From assembly GCA_027574665.1 (NCBI GenBank), contig CM050654.1:40925722-40989721 (forward strand): DNA of 64,000 nt. The letters run 5' to 3'. Below, in pieces: positions 58,621 to 64,000 of this stretch. The notes below the pieces were generated by a model that saw nothing but the letters and a program-made list of their open reading frames with translations, was not told where the DNA came from and ran no database searches. Each line of letters begins with the position of its first letter. Positions within the stretch are counted from its first letter, which is position 1. This DNA is from Rhynochetos jubatus (taxonomy: Eukaryota > Chordata > Aves > Eurypygiformes > Rhynochetidae). The position numbers were made by a program, and so were the translations under genes.

Positions 58621-61600
58621 ATCTTGAAAAGCTGATTACAAAGAAACCTGGGCGTTAATATGGGGAAGGAAAGGCAAAAACCAGTAGTAGCGTGAAGGAA
58701 CTTGACTTAGGGAAATCTTCTGTATTGAGAAGGATGAAAGGGCGATCTTGGTTATGGAAATTGCGGTAGCTCAGCAATTCATCGCATAACTGCAGGGTGT
58801 AAATTTGATTTGAAACCTAAAACCGTTTTGGCTAAGGCAGAGAGAGAAGCCTCGTGTTAAGGTATGAATGTGCACGTCCCAGTTGCAGCAGATGTTACAC
58901 AGGGGCTGCACGTTTAGCTCGGATGGACGGAGAGCGCGGTTGTTCGTGATGCTCCTTGGGACGCCTTGGTTCAGAAGGAACGTTACCAAGAGGAGGATTG
59001 TACCATGCACAGGGACGTTGGCACCGCACATGTAACACAGCTTGCTTCCATCTGTCACCAGCACATTCAAAGCAGTCATTATGCCTCTGCTTTGCTGCGA
59101 CTGCTGTGGAATTTGCTGTCCTAAGGCAAGTAATTTCAGAGCTTCCTTAACTGACCTCCAACCCTTGCTGCCATTAAGTCCTGTAAAGCTCTCTGCTCTG
59201 AATCCAGCACAGGTAGATAATTTTGGAGATAGTGACTGAATTACAGTGAGGATTTTGTTTGTTTGTTTGTTGTTTTATTTTATGTGTGAAACAAAGTTGA
59301 GGGAGTGGACCTTTGGAGAAAGATGGTAGATACGGATACAAGAATGGTCTGATGGATTAAAGTGTTTGATGGATTCGGGAGCTAATATACTAACCTATTT
59401 TTTTCAGGACTTCTTATAATTGAGATGGAAATGTGCTTCATGTGCTCTTGTGCTTCTTTTTTTGGTGAGAATGCAAAAGGCTTGTGACTGGGCACAGTAC
59501 TGGGATGTGAGAAATACCTGCGCACGTTCCTGACACGACTCCAGCTACCTTTGTCTCCGCTCCCTTTCTGCCGAGTGGGGGTAAAAGCTCACACCCCTGC
59601 GTGACTCTGCCTGGATCTGGGGGGGCAAAACCTGTCTGGCCTTAATGACCATGAAGAACATGCTCCCTTTGGATTATAGAAGGTGTTTAGGTCTTACTTT
59701 AAACATGCATTTAGTAATTATGATAATCTTAACCCTTACAGAATAATTGTGTGCTCAGAGCAAAGGCGCTGTCTGTGTTGAAAGTACGTATCTCACAGTC
59801 CCCCCCTAACATCTTCTTTTTCAGCAGCTCAGAGCAGAGTCTTTTTGCTTTGTCCCAAACTCCCTTAGGTGTTTTTGAGATGTTTTATTACTCTTTCCTT
59901 GGACTTGGTTAATAGCCAGTCTCCTGCTGACCGACGTGGAGGCCAAATACCACTCCGAGTGTCTTTTTTGTTCATCTGACCTGTCTGCACTGTCTGTTTG
60001 TAGGATATCATCTTTAGGTCCCGTGGCCCCTGCACCATTGGCCATCTATGACAACAAGGACACATTGATTTTATTCTGGGGGTTTTTTTCCTGTCCAAAA
60101 GCTGGAGGTAGACATCTATCAAGGAGGGAAGAATTTATGTGGAGCCTTAGGCTAGAAATGCTCAAGTTTCCCTGTCAGTTGCAAAGTGAAGCAAAAAGTT
60201 CCATCTGACGAAAAACAAACCTTCTCCAGAAAATAAACTGTAAGTGAGCATTGTGCAGGAAAATCCCTTTGTAGAAAAAAATTCTATTTTTTGTTTTATT
60301 CTCATGATTTGCTTTCATTTTTAACTAAGAAGGACCCCTACAGAATACATCTGTGTGTGGTCTCAGTAAAATGCTAATAATCTTTGTGTCCCAATTGTTT
60401 CTCCAAGGTGCAAGTCAGAGTATCGCTGACTTTTGTGAGAGCTTAGCTACTTACTGGTCACTTTTAGCCAGATGGCACAGCACACGTGCACCAGAGCTAA
60501 TTGGATGTAGCCTCGTCTTGCACTGAACCCCTCCAGAACTGTTCTTCATCAGCCGGTTAAAACCCCGATACTCCCTAAGATTAACTAGTAATTAGACCTC
60601 TGGCCACAGCTGATAAAGCAGCGCTGAAAAAGGTTTGCCAATCGTAAAGCATAAACCCAAACACAGAACCAAGAGTTTTGACTGCTTGGGCAATTCGACT
60701 CCTTTTCCTGCAGTTGCACCGTGTAATTTTTTCTCTCTTTGCTCTTCTGTGAAGTGCACAATTCGTGCGTGTCAGAGCTGGTACGAGGATGTATGAAGGC
60801 ACCCAGCCTGCCAAAGGCTTTAACATTTAATTGTGTAAACAGCCTTGACATGGGTTTTTCACTGGCAGCAGAGTGGAGAGAATCTGTTCGAGGGTGCCTC
60901 ATTACCTGGGCACACTTGTCATCCCAGCCAGCTTTGTGTCACCGTGCAAGCCAGGCTACTCACGGTGTTAAATTTTAACTTCTGGGACACTGAAGTGCCA
61001 AAGTGTCCTTTCCAAACAAGGGGAGGGAGGCAACGGCTCAAGTTCTTCTCCCTTTCAGTGAAAGACAGGCTTCTCAGGGTCGGATTTTAAAGCTGCTACT
61101 CGGCAGCGTTTTTAAAACCACCTATATCCTTAAGGAATTTTACAACATCCTTAAAAACCTGGCCAAAAATATCAAACATAAACTTTTAGACTGGTCAGTA
61201 GGGTGTAAGTCATTAAGCACACTTGAAAATATTATCCACAGAGAATAAAAATCATCATCATTTATTCTGCTAATAAATCCCTGTGGTTTCATTGCTAAAG
61301 CTGCCAGAAATGCATTAAGGAATAGATTTTTTAAGTGTTTTAATCATATGACTAATCCTGGCTGAATTCAAATAGGAGAACTAGCATGAACATGCGTTTC
61401 TCAGTGCAAATAAAGACTGAGTAATTTGTCTCACATGGAAAGCAGCTTTGCTAGTTTTTGTACTCCTCCCTCTGACGAGCTGGTTGTCACCAGCCATAGT
61501 GCAGGGACATGAGTTTCACTTAAAGATCCAGTAAGGTCTGCTGGTAAGGATCTCTCTGTGGACTCTTTTTTAAAATTATTCTTTTTTTCTGTTCTGGATG

Positions 61601-62850
61601 TTATAACTGAAGGTCACATAACGCTGCGTGCCTGGTATGGAAGCACTGACGTTGTCCTGATGGTTAGCGAAGGGGGGTGCAGGTGACTGGTAGCGCACTA
61701 TCCTTCTAGTCTGTGCCTTGCAGGGTAACTAAATGTGAAATGCAGCCTCCTCTGAACCTCTTAAGTGCACAGCAATTACATAAAATTCCCTCAACTCTTA
61801 CTCGTATCCGTTGAAATCTAAGCAAGGAAGAATGTGGCATTAGACATTAAGATTGATAGAATCCTCGATAGGCCATAGCAGCTCAATAGCTCTGTGTTTC
61901 CTCGCCGGATTTCTTCAGTATTCCCATTGTTCGTTTAAACTTGATAAATGCAAGGAGATAGTGCAAATGGAAGGCTGGGCTATTTTGTTTATGTGGAGGA
62001 AAGATAGTGTTTTACCTGTTTGCTAGCTAGTCGGAATTCATATTTTTGATTCTGAGTATAAGCTGAAGTGATGCAGCGTTAATTTTCTCGTGTTTGTTTT
62101 GTATGCTGCTGTGCCTTTTAAAAAACCTCAATGTTACTTGTTAGGAGGAGCAATCCCAAGGCTACTTATTTCCAAAAGTCGTGTAACCCTAGCACTGGAC
62201 ACTGATATGTGTGCAACAATGGTGTTATTCATGCTGGTCTTCAAAGATTGAAAATGCGTGATTAAATACGCTACCCTTCTGGGTTTGAGAAAATCGGGGC
62301 CGAGCTCTTTTCCACATTTATATAGGAAAAGGTATTGGGAGGGGGAAAAAAAGGCATTTTTCCGTCCCCAGACGGAGAAGCGAGGTCTACTGCTGGCTGT
62401 TAAATGATTTCGTAAGCACTGGGAATACTGAAAATCAGATACAGAGACTGTATGTAATATATCTGATAATAGGCTGGACCAAAATACTGCTTGGGCTGAA
62501 CTGATGTGAGCTGTGTGTTGGTCTTAATCCTTTGTTCTTCTGAACAGCTTTTGGGGGAGTTCTGGGGGATTTTGTGGTTGGGGTTGTGTTGGGGTTTTTT
62601 TGTCTTACCATTTGAGATCTTATTCTCTGTGGTGTCAAAGCTTAAAACTGAAGATTTCACTCTGGGTGAAGTCTGAATGCGAGGACACGCTGTTTGACCT
62701 CCCTCACAGTGTGGGTTTGAAACTCAGGCTGACTCCTGAATGTGTGAAACGAGCAATCTCTGTTTTACAAAACTCAACAAATGATAGCATCATCGAACCA
62801 AGATATTCTTCCTCCAAGAAAGTACTTCAGCATCTTATCAGTGCTGATCA

Positions 62851-63170
62851 ATATCTAAAGGGGGGTGTCAGGGGGAGGGGGCCAGGCTCTGCTCAGGGGT
62901 GCCCAGGGACAGGACGAGGGGCCGTGGCCATCAACTGGCAAACAGAAGGTTCAGCCTGAACATGAGGAAACCCTTCTGCCCTGTGAGGGTGACAGAGCCC
63001 TGGGACAGGCTGCCCAGAGAGGGGGGAGTCTCCTTCCCTGGAGCCTTTCCAAAGCCCCTGGACTTGTTCCTGTGTGATCTGCTCTGGGGGATCCTGCTCT
63101 GGCAGGGGGGTTGGACTGGATGATCTCCAGAGGTCCCTTCCAACCCCGAACACTCTGTGAATCTGTGAAT
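62851..63170 (+). mobile_element. CR1 LINE, 3' end of a third subfamily
   Basis: It starts at ATATCTAAAGGGGGGTGTCA and runs through GGTTCAGCCTGAACATGAGG and CTGGACTTGTTCCTGTGTGA. It ends at GGATGATCTCCAGAGGTCCC and AACACTCTGTGAATCTGTGA. The tail matches the remnant at 56066 better than the other copies. Confidence 0.92.
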
Positions 63171-64000
63171 TTACTACATAGAGAGAGAGAGATGGCCGAA
63201 GTCAGCTTACAGCGCACTGAAGTAGGTTTTGCGGAAGCGTTTCAGAGCTGATACTGTAGGGAAACTTCAATTGAAAATACTGAGGTTTACATTTTCCAGT
63301 TTATCCTCTACATCTGTCTTTCTGGGAGCTGAAATCTCCATCTCTGATTCCGTGTGGCTTGGAGCCATCTCAAACAGCGTTCAGCATGTTCTGTTTGGTT
63401 TGGTCCTGCCTGATGTTTGCTCATCTTGCCTTCGGACTCTGCTCTTCGTGCATAGTTTTCCCATGCTCTTCGTGCAGTGTATACCTGCCCAGGCCTATGT
63501 GTACACACCTGATGGGTTTAGCTTTGCCTTCTTTGATTTTTGCCTCTGTTCCCGTGTAACTGGTCTGCTAACTCTACAACTCTGTGTGTATGAAAGAGGG
63601 AAATTTCCCTTACTGATCTTCTCTTACTGAGAATCCGGGTTTGACAGGCCCTCCGAAATACCAGCCTGGGTGTGAAGGATTGCCTGATTCACAGGCAGGA
63701 TAACGTAGGACATACCTGCGACAGGCCGTGTGAAGTTTGGAGCAAAAGGCCGGCATTTGTCTCTGGTTTTGTGGGTTTTTTTTCCCCTCCTATTTAAAAA
63801 CAGACCTTTCTTTTTAGAAAACTGATGTGGATTGCTGTATTCACCACCATTTAAAACCTGTAAAGAGGGCTTTGGGTGTACCTGGTTACTCAGCTGACAA
63901 CGTAGCCCACCTGAGAGAAGTCTGCAGACTTGGGAAGGCAAAAGCAGGATGCAGTTGCACTCAGCAATGTCAGAAAACCCTATTTACAGAGGTGCTGAAG
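63171..64000. other. Non-coding end of window, no gene seen
   Basis: It contains a short (GA)n tract at 63179-63193. A 133-codon open frame at 63229-63630 has no recognised family. Confidence 0.5.

Larger units (their letters stand above)
56121..62850. other. Non-coding stretch with a C26 run and a CpG-rich patch
   Basis: About 6.7 kb. It holds a run of 26 C at 57593-57618, a CpG-rich patch at 58320-58620 with a 7-bp hairpin, a (GTTT)n tract at 59255-59272 and a four-tract G motif at 62553-62594. No coding exon of LYPD6 or another gene is recognised. Confidence 0.5.

Noticed and set aside
45624-64000. Coding exons of LYPD6 downstream
   Set aside because: No open frame shows LYPD6 residues or LU-domain cysteine spacing. 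The gene is probably beyond the window.
1-64000. CRISPR array, tRNA or rRNA genes, operons
   Set aside because: No regularly spaced repeats, no convincing tRNA internal promoter boxes or cloverleaf, and the sequence is vertebrate.

Overview
The window looks like nuclear DNA of a bird, probably a neoavian species. The evidence is about 14 pieces of CR1 LINE in several subfamilies, four LTR copies of families typical of birds, and one vertebrate gene whose protein closely matches LYPD6B. There are no bacterial-style operons, no CRISPR array and no recognisable tRNA or rRNA gene. The species and order cannot be fixed from the sequence alone.

The one gene I can support is LYPD6B on the + strand. 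It has four coding exons (41651-41765, 42899-42997, 43959-44089, 45459-45623) joined by canonical GT-AG introns. They encode a 169-residue, probably GPI-anchored, secreted Ly6/uPAR-domain protein. The splice acceptor just before the start codon shows that a 5' UTR intron lies upstream. Much of the 41 kb to the left is therefore probably LYPD6B intron or 5' flank (inference). In other amniotes LYPD6 lies downstream of LYPD6B; I see no LYPD6 coding exon in the last 18 kb.

Layout. 1-41611: non-coding DNA with CR1 copies at 2169, 6040, 7053, 18829, 21728, 24104, 31660, 36855, 37904 and 40418, an LTR fragment at 7515 and a solo LTR at 16545. 41612-45623: LYPD6B. 45624-64000: the 3' UTR and downstream DNA, with CR1 at 50553, 51888, 56066 and 62851 and LTRs at 52839-53580 and 55433-56040. 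CR1 makes up roughly 5 kb and LTRs roughly 2 kb.

I did not find a new biological system. The most interesting non-genic observation is a pair of CR1 reverse-transcriptase fragments 30 kb apart (7053-7490 and 36855-37362). They share both a changed catalytic motif and an apparent one-base frameshift, as if copied from one already defective source. Also worth checking are a 26-base C run, two G-quadruplex motifs, two small CpG-rich patches that could be promoters, and two unassigned open frames.
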